Notes: generated by a model from the sequence alone, not told the origin. A stretch of 64,000 nt of DNA from an uncultured Bacteroidota bacterium (GCA_902595555.1 CACJQM010000003.1:222579-286578), one strand, 5' to 3'; shown: positions 21,644 through 31,941, counted from the stretch's first letter. Numbers and translations are program-made.

Positions 21644-22240
21644 ATGTATAAAGTTTTTGTCAATAGATTATCAATTGTTCTCACATCAGATAAAAATTAT
21701 CTAGATCATCCTAGAGCTTTTTTATTATCAAGTATCACTATTAAAGAAATTATAAAAAAACTAAAACTGAATGATGAAATTTTTTTATATCATCCTAATA
21801 AAAAAAAGCTATTAAAAGAGTTCAAAAAAAAATTAAAAACAATTGTAGCAGCAGGTGGAATAGTAAAGAATGATGAAAACCAAATCCTATTCATTTTTAG
21901 GAAAGGAAAATGGGATCTTCCAAAAGGAAAAATTGAAAAGAATGAAAAAATTGATGATGGGGCATTGAGGGAAGTTATTGAGGAAACTGGGGTTAAGAAA
22001 ATAAAAATAGATAGATTTTTTGATACAACATACCATATAATTAAAACTCAGAAACAGTACTTTTTGAAAGAGACTCATTGGTATAAAATGAAATCAAATT
22101 ATAAGGGTAAACTCAAACCTCAAAAAAGTGAGGGAATCAGAAGTGTTAGATGGAAAAAAATTAAGGAGGCTAAAGAAATAAAGAAAAAAACCTTCAGAAA
22201 TATTTCGGTAATTTTAACTACCTATTTAAAAGAATTTTAG
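21644..22240 (+). CDS. NUDIX hydrolase
   Basis: GKIEKNEKIDDGALREVIEETGVKKI Nudix box; start MYKVFVNRLSIVLTS. Confidence 0.88.
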   Translation: MYKVFVNRLSIVLTSDKNYLDHPRAFLLSSITIKEIIKKLKLNDEIFLYHPNKKKLLKEFKKKLKTIVAAGGIVKNDENQILFIFRKGKWDLPKGKIEKNEKIDDGALREVIEETGVKKIKIDRFFDTTYHIIKTQKQYFLKETHWYKMKSNYKGKLKPQKSEGIRSVRWKKIKEAKEIKKKTFRNISVILTTYLKEF

Positions 22241-22685
22241 AAATGTTTTTAGGGATGAGTTCTTTATAATCACCTTTGTTTTCAATTAATTCTCTTACAA
22301 TAGAGCTACTTATGAATGAGGTTTGAGCAGATGTCAGAAGGAAAACAGTTTCAATTTTTGATAAAAGTCTATTTGTTCTTGCTATAGCTTTCTCAAATTC
22401 AAAATCACCGTTATTACGTACACCCCTAACAATAAAATTTGCATTAACATTTTTACAAAAATCAATTGTTAGACCCTCATAACTCATAACTTTTACATTA
22501 TCTGATTCTCCAACTACGCTTTGGATAAAGCTTATTCTATCCTCAACACTGAACATAGATTTTTTATCACTGTTTTTGCCAATTCCAATAATGACCTCAT
22601 CAAAAATTAATTTGCTCCTGTTCAGAATATCAAGATGTCCAAGGGTAAAGGGATCAAAAGTCCCTGGAAAAATAGCCTTTCTCAT
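22218..22685 (-). CDS. coaD: Phosphopantetheine adenylyltransferase
   Basis: AIFPGTFDPFTLGHLDI, VRGVRNNGDFEFE, SSSIVREL. Confidence 0.95.
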   Translation of the reverse strand: MRKAIFPGTFDPFTLGHLDILNRSKLIFDEVIIGIGKNSDKKSMFSVEDRISFIQSVVGESDNVKVMSYEGLTIDFCKNVNANFIVRGVRNNGDFEFEKAIARTNRLLSKIETVFLLTSAQTSFISSSIVRELIENKGDYKELIPKNISKILLNR

Positions 22686-23668
22686 TTTTTAAAATTTTTT
22701 AAAGTATCCTCAATCATGTATGTAAAAAGTTTTCTCAAAGATATATTATTCATCTTAACTTGTTTTGGGAAGATACTTTGTTCAGTCATTCCGGGAATTG
22801 AATTAACTTCTAATAGGAATGGAGTATCTCCTATAAATATAAAGTCTGACCTTGAAAACCCTCTCATATTCAACTTTACATAAATTTCTTTTGCAGCTTT
22901 TTCAACATTTTCTTTTTGAATTTCATTTATTCTTGCAGGACTGATCTCTTCATGCTTTCCCTCATATTTCGCCTCATAATCAAAAAAATCATTGGTTGTA
23001 GCTATTTCTGTAATTCCAAATACTTTAATTTCATTCTCATAATTCATAACCCCAACTGAAACTTCTTTACCATCAAGAAATTGTTCAACTAAAACCTCAC
23101 TATCAAATTCAAAGGAATTTTCAATTGCAATTTCAAGTTCTTTAACATTATAAACTTTTGAAATACCATAGCTGCTTCCTGAATTATTTGCCTTTACAAA
23201 AAGTGGAAATTTTAATTCTTCTCCAATTTTTTCATATGAAAAGTCTGTGTTCTCTTTTATCAAAATAGAATTTGCAGTTCTGATATTATTTTTTCTTGCA
23301 AACTCAACACAACTTTTTTTATTAAAAGTCAATAGAGCAACATCTGATGAAGGACCAGTATATGGTATATTAAGATTATCAAAATATTTTTGAATTACTC
23401 CATCTTCACCAGGGGTTCCATGTATCATGACAAAAACAAGTTCAAAGTTTATTTCAACATCATTAACAGTACAATTGAAATGTTCCCTATCGATTGGATA
23501 ATTTACACCATCTGAGGTTGCCAAATTCCAATTGTCTTTATCAATAATTACCTTGTATGGATTATAAAGATTTGAGTCAATATGATTAAATACAGTAGTT
23601 CCACTCTTTACTGATATATCATGCTCACTTGAGTATCCACCCATTATAACAGCGATATTTTTTTTCAT
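22682..23668 (-). CDS. ddl: D-alanine--D-alanine ligase
   Basis: VIMGGYSSEHDISVKSG, HGTPGEDG, NSIPGMTEQSIFPKQ. Start MKKNIAVIMGG (23668) preferred over 23692. Confidence 0.95.
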   Translation of the reverse strand: MKKNIAVIMGGYSSEHDISVKSGTTVFNHIDSNLYNPYKVIIDKDNWNLATSDGVNYPIDREHFNCTVNDVEINFELVFVMIHGTPGEDGVIQKYFDNLNIPYTGPSSDVALLTFNKKSCVEFARKNNIRTANSILIKENTDFSYEKIGEELKFPLFVKANNSGSSYGISKVYNVKELEIAIENSFEFDSEVLVEQFLDGKEVSVGVMNYENEIKVFGITEIATTNDFFDYEAKYEGKHEEISPARINEIQKENVEKAAKEIYVKLNMRGFSRSDFIFIGDTPFLLEVNSIPGMTEQSIFPKQVKMNNISLRKLFTYMIEDTLKNFKK

Positions 23669-23735
23669 CAAAAAATATGTTTTATTAAACATTTTAAAGA
23701 TACTTATTTATATATATTTGTTTTTAAAGTTTTGA

Positions 23736-24281
23736 ATGAAGTTTTTTTACAGTAAAGTATTTATAAAGCAACTTTTTTTAGCTACTATTATTTTCTCATT
23801 AATAGTATTAGCCTCAATAGTTTTTTTATTTTTTTATACTAATCAAACAAGCAGGGTTGTGGTCCCTGACTTAGTGGGTGTAAGTATTAATGAAATTGAT
23901 GAATTAATAATCGAAAGTAATCTGAGATACGAAATAATTGATTCCTCTTTTTACAATGAGGAATTTGATAAAAATACTGTAATCGAACAAATTCCAATTG
24001 CAAATAAAGAGGTTAAAAAAAATAGAAAAATTTATCTAACAACTAATCCATCCTCATACGGTGATGTAATCTTACCAGAAATAATACAATTGACAAAGAG
24101 AAATGCCGTTACAACACTTATGGCATTAGATCTTGAGATAGGTGAATTTATTTATGAGAATAATATTGGAAAGGATATGGTATTAGATGCCCAATTTGAT
24201 GGGGAATCGATTCCGCCTGGTTCAATAATCCCCAAAAAATCCAAAATAGATTTAATTTTAGGTAACGGTAAAAAAGAATAG
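23736..24281 (+). CDS. PASTA domain membrane protein
   Basis: N-terminal TM helix; VVVPDLVGVSINEIDELIIESNLRYEII and further PASTA-like repeats. Confidence 0.85.
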   Translation: MKFFYSKVFIKQLFLATIIFSLIVLASIVFLFFYTNQTSRVVVPDLVGVSINEIDELIIESNLRYEIIDSSFYNEEFDKNTVIEQIPIANKEVKKNRKIYLTTNPSSYGDVILPEIIQLTKRNAVTTLMALDLEIGEFIYENNIGKDMVLDAQFDGESIPPGSIIPKKSKIDLILGNGKKE

Positions 24282-24283
24282 TC

Positions 24284-25294
24284 TTGGAAATTGATGAAAA
24301 TAATGAAGAGCTTTTTGAGCATTTTTCATTCTCGGCTGATAAAGGCCAGGAACCTATCAGAGTAGATAAGTTCTTAATGAATAGAATAGAAAATGCTACC
24401 AGAAATAAAATTCAAAAAGCCGCAAAAAGTGGTTATATTTTTTCAAACAATATTCCAATCAAACAAAACTACAGGGTTAAACCAGGTGATAATGTAAAAG
24501 TCATGTTTCACCATCCTCCTCATGAACATTTGATTGTTGGTGAGAAGATGGATATTGATATAGTTTATGAGGATAGTGATTTAATGGTAGTTAATAAACC
24601 ACCAAACCAAGTTGTTCATCCAGGCCATGGGAATTATTCAGGAACACTCTTAAACGGATTAATTTATCATAACGAAAATCTTCCTGAAAACAGTGATGGA
24701 AGACCAGGGCTTGTTCACAGAATAGATAAAGACACAAGCGGATTATTAGTTGTTGCAAAATCAGAGATAGCGTTAACAAAATTAGCAGAGCAATTTTTTC
24801 ATAAAAAAATTGAAAGAAAATATTTGGCAATTGTTTGGGGTGTTCCAAACCCCTCAAAAGACACAATTAATAAAAATTTGTCGAGGGATAAAAAAAACAG
24901 AATGATTATGTCAGTGCCTGATGAAGATAAAATTGGAAAAAGAGCTGTAACTCATTACAAAGTTGTTGAGGATTATGGATATGTTTCTCTTATTGAATGT
25001 CAATTAGAAACAGGAAGAACACACCAAATAAGAGCACATATGAAATATATTGGTCACCCTATTTTTAATGACATAAGATATGGCGGTGATAAAATATTAA
25101 AAGGAACAATTTTTAATAAGTACAAGCAATTTGTTGAAAATTGTTTTAAAGTATTACCTAGGCAAGCATTACATGCTAAAACATTAGGTTTTGTACATCC
25201 AATAAAAAATAAAAAAATGGTATTCGAAATTGAAGTTCCTGATGACTTTAATTCGTGTTTGGAAAAGTGGAAAAAATATTCAAAAAATATTTAA
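24284..25294 (+). CDS. rluD: RluA/RluD-family 23S rRNA pseudouridine synthase
   Basis: S4-like domain; GLVHRIDKDTSGLLVVAKS; ETGRTHQIRAHM; TTG start. Confidence 0.93.
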   Translation: MEIDENNEELFEHFSFSADKGQEPIRVDKFLMNRIENATRNKIQKAAKSGYIFSNNIPIKQNYRVKPGDNVKVMFHHPPHEHLIVGEKMDIDIVYEDSDLMVVNKPPNQVVHPGHGNYSGTLLNGLIYHNENLPENSDGRPGLVHRIDKDTSGLLVVAKSEIALTKLAEQFFHKKIERKYLAIVWGVPNPSKDTINKNLSRDKKNRMIMSVPDEDKIGKRAVTHYKVVEDYGYVSLIECQLETGRTHQIRAHMKYIGHPIFNDIRYGGDKILKGTIFNKYKQFVENCFKVLPRQALHAKTLGFVHPIKNKKMVFEIEVPDDFNSCLEKWKKYSKNI

Positions 25295-25303
25295 TTTTAC
25301 AGT

Positions 25304-26065
25304 ATGAAAATTCTTATTTCACCTGCTAAATCTCTAGATTTTGAATCTAAAATAGATAGTCTCAATTACACTAAGCCTGTTTTTTTGAATAACACTTCAG
25401 AGATAAATTCAGTTTTAAAACAGAAAACACCAAGTGATCTAATGAAGCTACAAGGAATTTCTCAAAAGCTTTCTGATTTAAATTGGAAAAGAAATAATGA
25501 CTTTAATGAGAATCATAATGATTCAAATTCTCGACCTGCTATCTTTGCCTTTAATGGTGATGTCTACAGCGGTATTGATATTAAAACATTATCAAAGGAT
25601 AAGATTTATGATCTTCAAAAATCATTAAGAATTTTATCAGGATATTACGGTGTATTAAAACCATTAGATTTAATTCAACCTTATAGACTGGAGATGGGAA
25701 CTAAATTACCTGTCAATGGCTCTGAAAATTTATATAAGTTTTGGTCAGAAAAGATAACCAAATCAATTATTGAAGAAATGTCATCGGACGAACTGTTAAT
25801 TAATCTTGCCAGTAATGAATATTTTAATGCTTTTGACAAGAAAAAGTTTTATGGTAGGATTATCTCACCTGTTTTTAAGGATTTTAAAAATGGAAAACTT
25901 AAAATTATATCTTTCTATGCAAAAAAAGCCAGAGGTTTAATGGTTAGATATATAGTTGACAATAATGTTAAAGATTATGATAATTTACTTGGATTCAATT
26001 TAGGAAGTTATTCTTTTAACGAGTCAGAAACTGTTGATATCAACTCACCAGTTTTTACAAGATAA
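25304..26065 (+). CDS. yaaA: YaaA family peroxide stress protein
   Basis: MKILISPAKSLDFES, FNGDVYSGID, RLEMGTKLP, FYAKKARGLMVRY. Confidence 0.92.
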   Translation: MKILISPAKSLDFESKIDSLNYTKPVFLNNTSEINSVLKQKTPSDLMKLQGISQKLSDLNWKRNNDFNENHNDSNSRPAIFAFNGDVYSGIDIKTLSKDKIYDLQKSLRILSGYYGVLKPLDLIQPYRLEMGTKLPVNGSENLYKFWSEKITKSIIEEMSSDELLINLASNEYFNAFDKKKFYGRIISPVFKDFKNGKLKIISFYAKKARGLMVRYIVDNNVKDYDNLLGFNLGSYSFNESETVDINSPVFTR

Positions 26066-26830
26066 TCATTCAGTTATTTCGCTTATAAAATCTTTAGTGC
26101 TTTTGACACCATTTCTCTTAATATGTTTTATAAATGCAGAACCGATTATCGCCCCACTGCTATATTTACATGCAGTCTTGTAAGTATTGTTATTTCCAAT
26201 ACCAAAACCTATTAAAAGTGGGTTAGATAATTTCATTTTATTTATTCTCTTGAAATAATCAATTTGATATTCATCAAAGGAGTTTTTGGCACCAGTTACA
26301 CTGTAACTGCTTACCATGTAAATAAATCCATTAGAAAATTTATCAATTTTATAAATTCTTTCATTTGATGTTTGTGGAGTGATTAAAAACATCATATTTA
26401 AGCCAAATTTTTCAGTGATTTTAATGTAATCTTTTTGGTATATTTCAACAGGAAGGTCAGGAACAATTAGTCCATCTATACCAACATTTTTACATCTTCT
26501 ACAAAACTTTTCAAACCCATATTGTAGAATTGGGTTGAAGTAACCCATAATAACAACTGGAATATCGGTTATTGCACGAAGACCATTTAATTGTTTAAAA
26601 AGTAAATCAGTAGTCATACCATTTTTAAGAGCTATTTCAGAGCTTTTTTGAATCGTTGGTCCATCAGCAAGAGGATCACTAAAAGGCAAACCAATCTCAA
26701 TCATTTGAACATTGGAATTATCAAGTTCTTTAATTATTTCAAGGGTATCATCTAATTTCGGAAAACCGGATGTGAAATATATAGACAGAATATCTTTTGA
26801 GTTTTTAAATACTTGATTAATTCTATTCAT
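26066..26830 (-). CDS. trpA: Tryptophan synthase alpha subunit
   Basis: MIEIGLPFSDPLADGPTIQKSSEIAL, GLIVPDLP, GFIYMVSSYSVTGAK. Confidence 0.95.
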   Translation of the reverse strand: MNRINQVFKNSKDILSIYFTSGFPKLDDTLEIIKELDNSNVQMIEIGLPFSDPLADGPTIQKSSEIALKNGMTTDLLFKQLNGLRAITDIPVVIMGYFNPILQYGFEKFCRRCKNVGIDGLIVPDLPVEIYQKDYIKITEKFGLNMMFLITPQTSNERIYKIDKFSNGFIYMVSSYSVTGAKNSFDEYQIDYFKRINKMKLSNPLLIGFGIGNNNTYKTACKYSSGAIIGSAFIKHIKRNGVKSTKDFISEITE

Positions 26831-28388
26831 CAGCAGGTTTTAAATAGACTCGTTTACTATTAACATCATATAAATCCCCAGGTGTATATGTAAAACGCTT
26901 GTAAGGTTTTTCTTCAAGTTGTCTACCAAGGCCTTTGGGTTTTTTTCTAGCTTCAGAAATTCTAAAATCAATTTCAATCTTCATAGAATCAATTATCGAT
27001 TTATAACTTTCATCCTTAGCTAAATTTTTATTTTCTTTTTTATCATACTTATGATCATATAATTCATAGCCATATTCTCCTTTCTCTCCCCATTTAACAA
27101 AACGATATCTTTCGGTTTTAATTGAATAACCCTCAACATTATTAAACCTAGTAGCAATCCACCTTGTAAGTGCACTATTCCTAATTTTATAGCTACTATC
27201 ATTGAAAATAGGAACTAGGCTTTTTCCTACAACATGATCAGGAGCTTTTATGCCTGTTAGTTCCATGAGAGTTGGGTACATATCAATAAGTTCAACAGGG
27301 GAATTACTTCTTGTTCCCTTTTTTATTCCTGGACCAGAAAAAATTAGAGGCACTCGAGTTGTTTTTTCGTATAAAGTTTGTTTTTGCCAGTGTCCTTGTT
27401 CCCCTAAATGATAACCATGGTCACTTGAAAATACAATTATAGTATTTTTGTCTAGCCCTGTTTTTTTAAGTTTTTTAATAATTCTTCCAACTTGGGCATC
27501 TAAAAAAGTAATAGTTGCGTAGTATGCTCTTTTGATTTCTTGAGCTTCAGTTTTCTTTAGATCATACTGATTTCCTTTTCCATCTGCTTTGTGCCGTAAT
27601 GAAACAGCAGCAGGCTCGGGTATTGTGTTCAAAAATTCATTATTCATTTGTGGGATATCAATTTCGCTAATGTCATACATATCAAAATATTTTTTTGGAG
27701 CAACATACGGTGTATGAGGTTTAAAAAAACCAACAGCTAAAAAAAAGTTTTGATCTGATTTAGAAAATTTTTCAAGTTGTTCAATTGCTTCAGTAGCTAC
27801 AATTCCATCAGTTTGTTCTTCGTCTGTACCATCTGCTTCTAACCAACTTAAAGTTCCACCATATGCTCTAGTCTTAAGTGTCTTCACTTTGTATTCTTCT
27901 TCCTTATCTCTTCCATATGGATTTATAGTATAATCCCAGGTGTGTATGTCGTCAGCGCTAGATGTTCCAATTGACCCCGGATTGTCATAATGATATATTT
28001 TTCCAATCCGAACTGATTTATAACCCCTTTGTCTAAATCTTTGGCCAAGCGTCACTACATCTGGTATTGTAGTTCGAATATCAACATTCAACTTTGTGTG
28101 TTTCGTTTGATCAGAGTACATTCCAGTCATAAATGAAGCTCTAGATTGTCCACATTGAGGCCATTGAACATGAGCATTTGAAAATAGAGAACCATTGCTA
28201 GCAAGATTGTCAATATTGGGACTTATTACCAGATTATGGTTGTAAGAACCTAAATCACAATTTAAATCGTCAGTCATGATAAATAAGACGTTTTTTTTAT
28301 CAGAGTCTGCACCATCATAATTCTCACTATTACATGAGATAAGATTGATACAAAAAATAGCAGTGTAAATAATAATAAGTTTTCTCAT
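26823..28388 (-). CDS. Lipoprotein sulfatase (formylglycine-dependent, iduronate-2-sulfatase-like)
   Basis: Lipobox ISC; NVLFIMTDDLN; WPQCGQSRASFMTG active site; FLAVGFFKPHTPYVAPKKYFD; SSDHGYHLGEQGHWQKQTLYE. Overlaps trpB stop (4 nt) and trpA start (8 nt). Confidence 0.92.
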   Translation of the reverse strand: MRKLIIIYTAIFCINLISCNSENYDGADSDKKNVLFIMTDDLNCDLGSYNHNLVISPNIDNLASNGSLFSNAHVQWPQCGQSRASFMTGMYSDQTKHTKLNVDIRTTIPDVVTLGQRFRQRGYKSVRIGKIYHYDNPGSIGTSSADDIHTWDYTINPYGRDKEEEYKVKTLKTRAYGGTLSWLEADGTDEEQTDGIVATEAIEQLEKFSKSDQNFFLAVGFFKPHTPYVAPKKYFDMYDISEIDIPQMNNEFLNTIPEPAAVSLRHKADGKGNQYDLKKTEAQEIKRAYYATITFLDAQVGRIIKKLKKTGLDKNTIIVFSSDHGYHLGEQGHWQKQTLYEKTTRVPLIFSGPGIKKGTRSNSPVELIDMYPTLMELTGIKAPDHVVGKSLVPIFNDSSYKIRNSALTRWIATRFNNVEGYSIKTERYRFVKWGEKGEYGYELYDHKYDKKENKNLAKDESYKSIIDSMKIEIDFRISEARKKPKGLGRQLEEKPYKRFTYTPGDLYDVNSKRVYLKPADE

Positions 28389-29572
28389 AATTTAAAATAA
28401 TTAATGTAAGTATCTAAGTCTTTATCACCTCTTCCTGAGCAATTAAATATAATAATATCATCTCTATTAAAATCCATTTTCTCTAAAACAGCAAATGCAT
28501 GTGAAGTCTCAATTGCTGGTATTATCCCTTCAATTTGTGAAAGCATAAGCCCCCATTTCATGGCATCATCATCATCAATAGAAATAAATTTTCCTCTATT
28601 TGATTTAAATAAATTTGCATGCATTGGTCCGATTCCAGGATAATCAAGACCTGCTGAAATTGAATAAGGTTCAGTAATTTGACCATCTTGGGTTTGCATT
28701 AGAAGTGTTTTTGAACCATGAATAATTCCTTCTGTACCAAGAATTGATGTTGCTGCACTTTCTCCGCTATTAACTCCTTTTCCAGCAGCTTCTACACATA
28801 CAATTTCAACATCTAAATCATTCAAAAACGGATAGAATAAACCTGCTGCATTACTTCCTCCTCCAACACAAGCAATAACATGAGTAGGTTTGTCCGTTTG
28901 TTCCATTTCAAGTAATTGTTTTTTAGTTTCATATCCAATGACGGATTGAAATCTTGCCACCATGTCAGGGTAGGGATGCGGACCAACTACTGATCCAATG
29001 ATATAGTGTGTATCGATTGGATTTGCAATCCAGTCTCTTATTGCTTCATTTGTTGCATCTTTTAAAGTTCTGCTTCCAGATGTTGCAGATCTGACTTTGG
29101 CACCAAGCATTTTCATTCGTGCTACATTTGGAGCTTGCCTAGAAATATCAATTTCACCCATATAAACAACACACTCAATTCCCATCAAAGCACAAACTGT
29201 AGCAGTAGCAACGCCATGTTGTCCTGCACCAGTTTCAGCAATAATTCTTTTTTTACCTAGCTTTTTTGCCAGTATAATTTGACCAATTGTATTATTTATT
29301 TTGTGAGCTCCTGTATGGCATAGATCTTCTCTTTTTAAATAAATTTTTGTTTTGTATTTGTTGGAGAGTCTCTTAGCAAAATAAAGAGGGGTTGGTCTAC
29401 CGACATAATCAGTTAGTAGTTTATTAAATTCCTTTTTAAAATCAGTTGACTCAGTGATTTTTAAATAGTTTTTTTGTAATTCATCAATATTGGGTTGTAG
29501 CATTTCTGGAATAAATGCACCACCAAAATCACCATAAAACCCATCTTTATTAATATTAAAATTTTCCATCAT
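28385..29572 (-). CDS. trpB: Tryptophan synthase beta subunit
   Basis: LKREDLCHTGAHKINN PLP-lysine motif; ETGAGQHGVATAT; GGGSNAAGLF. Confidence 0.97.
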   Translation of the reverse strand: MMENFNINKDGFYGDFGGAFIPEMLQPNIDELQKNYLKITESTDFKKEFNKLLTDYVGRPTPLYFAKRLSNKYKTKIYLKREDLCHTGAHKINNTIGQIILAKKLGKKRIIAETGAGQHGVATATVCALMGIECVVYMGEIDISRQAPNVARMKMLGAKVRSATSGSRTLKDATNEAIRDWIANPIDTHYIIGSVVGPHPYPDMVARFQSVIGYETKKQLLEMEQTDKPTHVIACVGGGSNAAGLFYPFLNDLDVEIVCVEAAGKGVNSGESAATSILGTEGIIHGSKTLLMQTQDGQITEPYSISAGLDYPGIGPMHANLFKSNRGKFISIDDDDAMKWGLMLSQIEGIIPAIETSHAFAVLEKMDFNRDDIIIFNCSGRGDKDLDTYINYFKL

Positions 29573-30173
29573 TTAACTTTTTTAAAAATCTTTTAATTTT
29601 TTTTATGTCTTTAATTCCGGGACTAAATTCAAATTTACTATTAATGTCAACAGCAAATAAGTATTCATTTTCTTTTTTAATTTTTTGAATTTTATCAACG
29701 CTTTCCAAATCAATACCACCACTTAGAAAAAACTTCTTTTTTGTAAAATTTTTAATTATGTCCCAATTAAATTTTTTTCCAGATCCTCCATAACTATCTG
29801 AATCAGTATCAAACAAAAAATAATCACAACTTTCCAAATATTCATGTGTTTTATCTATATCAAAATATTGTGAAATTCTGAAAGCTTTTATAACTCTAAC
29901 TAACGTCATCAATTTCTTACACAAGGAGGGACTTTCATCCCCGTGAAGCTGAACGTGAGTAAGATTTTGTTTTAAAATCTTATCCCTTATCGATCCAAAA
30001 TCTTCATTGACAAATACTCCAACCTTGTATTTTGAAATATTTGATAAAATCAGACTTTTATTTTGATATCGGGGTGATTTTTGATAAAAAATAAATCCCA
30101 TAAAATCAATTCCTATTTTATTTAAAAGTTCTATATCTGACTGATTATTTAAACCACAAACTTTAACTTTCAT
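29556..30173 (-). CDS. trpF: Phosphoribosylanthranilate isomerase
   Basis: KVCGLNN, FYQKSPRY, VQLHGDES, LSGGID. Confidence 0.93.
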   Translation of the reverse strand: MKVKVCGLNNQSDIELLNKIGIDFMGFIFYQKSPRYQNKSLILSNISKYKVGVFVNEDFGSIRDKILKQNLTHVQLHGDESPSLCKKLMTLVRVIKAFRISQYFDIDKTHEYLESCDYFLFDTDSDSYGGSGKKFNWDIIKNFTKKKFFLSGGIDLESVDKIQKIKKENEYLFAVDINSKFEFSPGIKDIKKIKRFLKKLNDGKF

Positions 30174-30954
30174 CTTTAATTTTTGATATAAAATTTGATA
30201 ATTCCTTGCCCGGATATTGACTTTTCATAAACCTTTCACCAATAAGAAACCCATCAAATCCATGATTTTTTAATTTATTTATTTCAACTGAGCTATTCAG
30301 ACCACTTTCTGATATTTTTGTAAAACTTGATGGTATTTTATTGATTAAATTTAAACTTGTCTCTATGTTTACATCAAAAGTTTTTAAATCTCTGTTATTA
30401 ATACCAATTATATCTATGGTTGAAATTGAAGACTTTTTTAACTCTTCAATTTCATGAATCTCAATTAATACTTCGAGTCCAATACTTTTTGCAAGATTTG
30501 ATAGCTTTAAAATATCAGTATCATTTAGACATGCTGCAATAAGTAAAATAGCATCGGCACCAATAGATTTTGATTCTATTATTTGGTATTCATCAATAAT
30601 AAAATCTTTCCTAAGAAGGGGTAATTTTGTTATTTTTCTTGCCTCTTTGAAATCCTCGACCGATCCATCAAAAAAGTTTTTTTCTGTTAAAAATGAAATT
30701 CCTACTGCTCCACCATATTCATATCCATGAACTATATCTTTAGTGGAGGTCAGATGGTTAATATTGGATTTTGAAGGAGATTTTCTTTTATGTTCAGCAA
30801 TGATTGATATATCCCTATTATTTATACTGTTCACCAAAGAATTGGTCTTGGTATTGAAGTAAATGGATTTTTCTAATTTAGAAATTGAAACATTCTTTTT
30901 TAAGTATTCTAATTCCTCCTTTTTTTTCTTAATAATTTTAGATAAAATATCCAT
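30163..30954 (-). CDS. trpC: Indole-3-glycerol-phosphate synthase
   Basis: IIAEHKRKSPSK, LLRKDFIIDEYQI, GINNRDLKTF, SESGL. Confidence 0.95.
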   Translation of the reverse strand: MDILSKIIKKKKEELEYLKKNVSISKLEKSIYFNTKTNSLVNSINNRDISIIAEHKRKSPSKSNINHLTSTKDIVHGYEYGGAVGISFLTEKNFFDGSVEDFKEARKITKLPLLRKDFIIDEYQIIESKSIGADAILLIAACLNDTDILKLSNLAKSIGLEVLIEIHEIEELKKSSISTIDIIGINNRDLKTFDVNIETSLNLINKIPSSFTKISESGLNSSVEINKLKNHGFDGFLIGERFMKSQYPGKELSNFISKIKDES

Positions 30955-31941
30955 TTAAGCATCAATTAAGTTTATTAATGATTTATATGCCTTTCCGCTC
31001 TCAATTGATTCATTAGCAATTGAGATACACTCATCGATTTTTTTGCCAGTAATTGTTTGTATTGCTAGAGAAGAATTAGCAACAACTACATTTTGTTGAC
31101 TTTTAGTTCCCTTTCCAGATAAGATATTCTTAAAAATATTTGCGGATTCTTTGATTGTTTTGCCACCAGAGATTTCTTCACTTGATGTTCTTTGAAAATT
31201 GAAGAATTTTGAGTCTGAAATGATCTCATGATTATTCGTTATTAATTTAAAATCATTAGTTAAAGAGATTTCATCATAACCATCAAGGGCATATACAATT
31301 GAAAAATTAATTTGAGTATTTTTAAAAATGTAACCATAAATCCTTGCTATTTCTAAATTATAAACACCTGTTAGCTGATTATTTGGGCGTGAAGGATTTA
31401 CCAATGGACCTAAAAGATTAAAAAATGTCTTGAATCCTAGCTCTCTTCTTATGGGTGCAACATTTTTCATTGAAGGATGGAATAATGGAGCATGTAAATA
31501 ACATATATTGAATTTGTCTAAACATTTTTTTAAATGAGATTCATTATTAGTGAATTTTACACCTAAATATTCCAAAACATTACTAGATCCACAATTAGAC
31601 GACACACCATAATTTCCATGCTTTGTAACCTTGAATCCTGCGCCAGCTACTACAAAAGATGAAATTGTTGATATATTGAAAGTATCCTTACCATCCCCTC
31701 CAGTACCACAAAGATCTACAGTGTTAAATTGATCAAAATTAATTTTTACACAAAGTTCTAAAAGAGCATCTCTAAATCCTTCCATTTCCTCAATTGATGG
31801 ATTTCTCATTTTAAAAACTGTAATGAATGATGAAATTTCTGAATTTGAATACTTATCGGAGTTAATCTCAATAAGTATTTTTTTTGCCTGATCATAATCA
31901 AGTTTATTGTACTCAAATAAATATTCTAAAATATCTTTCAT
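30955..31941 (-). CDS. trpD: Anthranilate phosphoribosyltransferase
   Basis: VDLCGTGGDGKDTFNISTISSFVVAGAG, KHGNYGVSSNCGSSNVLE. Start MKDILEYLFEYNK at 31941. Confidence 0.95.
   Translation of the reverse strand: MKDILEYLFEYNKLDYDQAKKILIEINSDKYSNSEISSFITVFKMRNPSIEEMEGFRDALLELCVKINFDQFNTVDLCGTGGDGKDTFNISTISSFVVAGAGFKVTKHGNYGVSSNCGSSNVLEYLGVKFTNNESHLKKCLDKFNICYLHAPLFHPSMKNVAPIRRELGFKTFFNLLGPLVNPSRPNNQLTGVYNLEIARIYGYIFKNTQINFSIVYALDGYDEISLTNDFKLITNNHEIISDSKFFNFQRTSSEEISGGKTIKESANIFKNILSGKGTKSQQNVVVANSSLAIQTITGKKIDECISIANESIESGKAYKSLINLIDA

Noticed and set aside
21637-21684. Upstream pyrE start at 21684 (MRTIDNLLTKTLYICV...)
   Set aside because: The extension is unlike PyrE N-termini and overlaps the divergent NUDIX gene; MVKDEFIAKETSKLLLQ fits the family.
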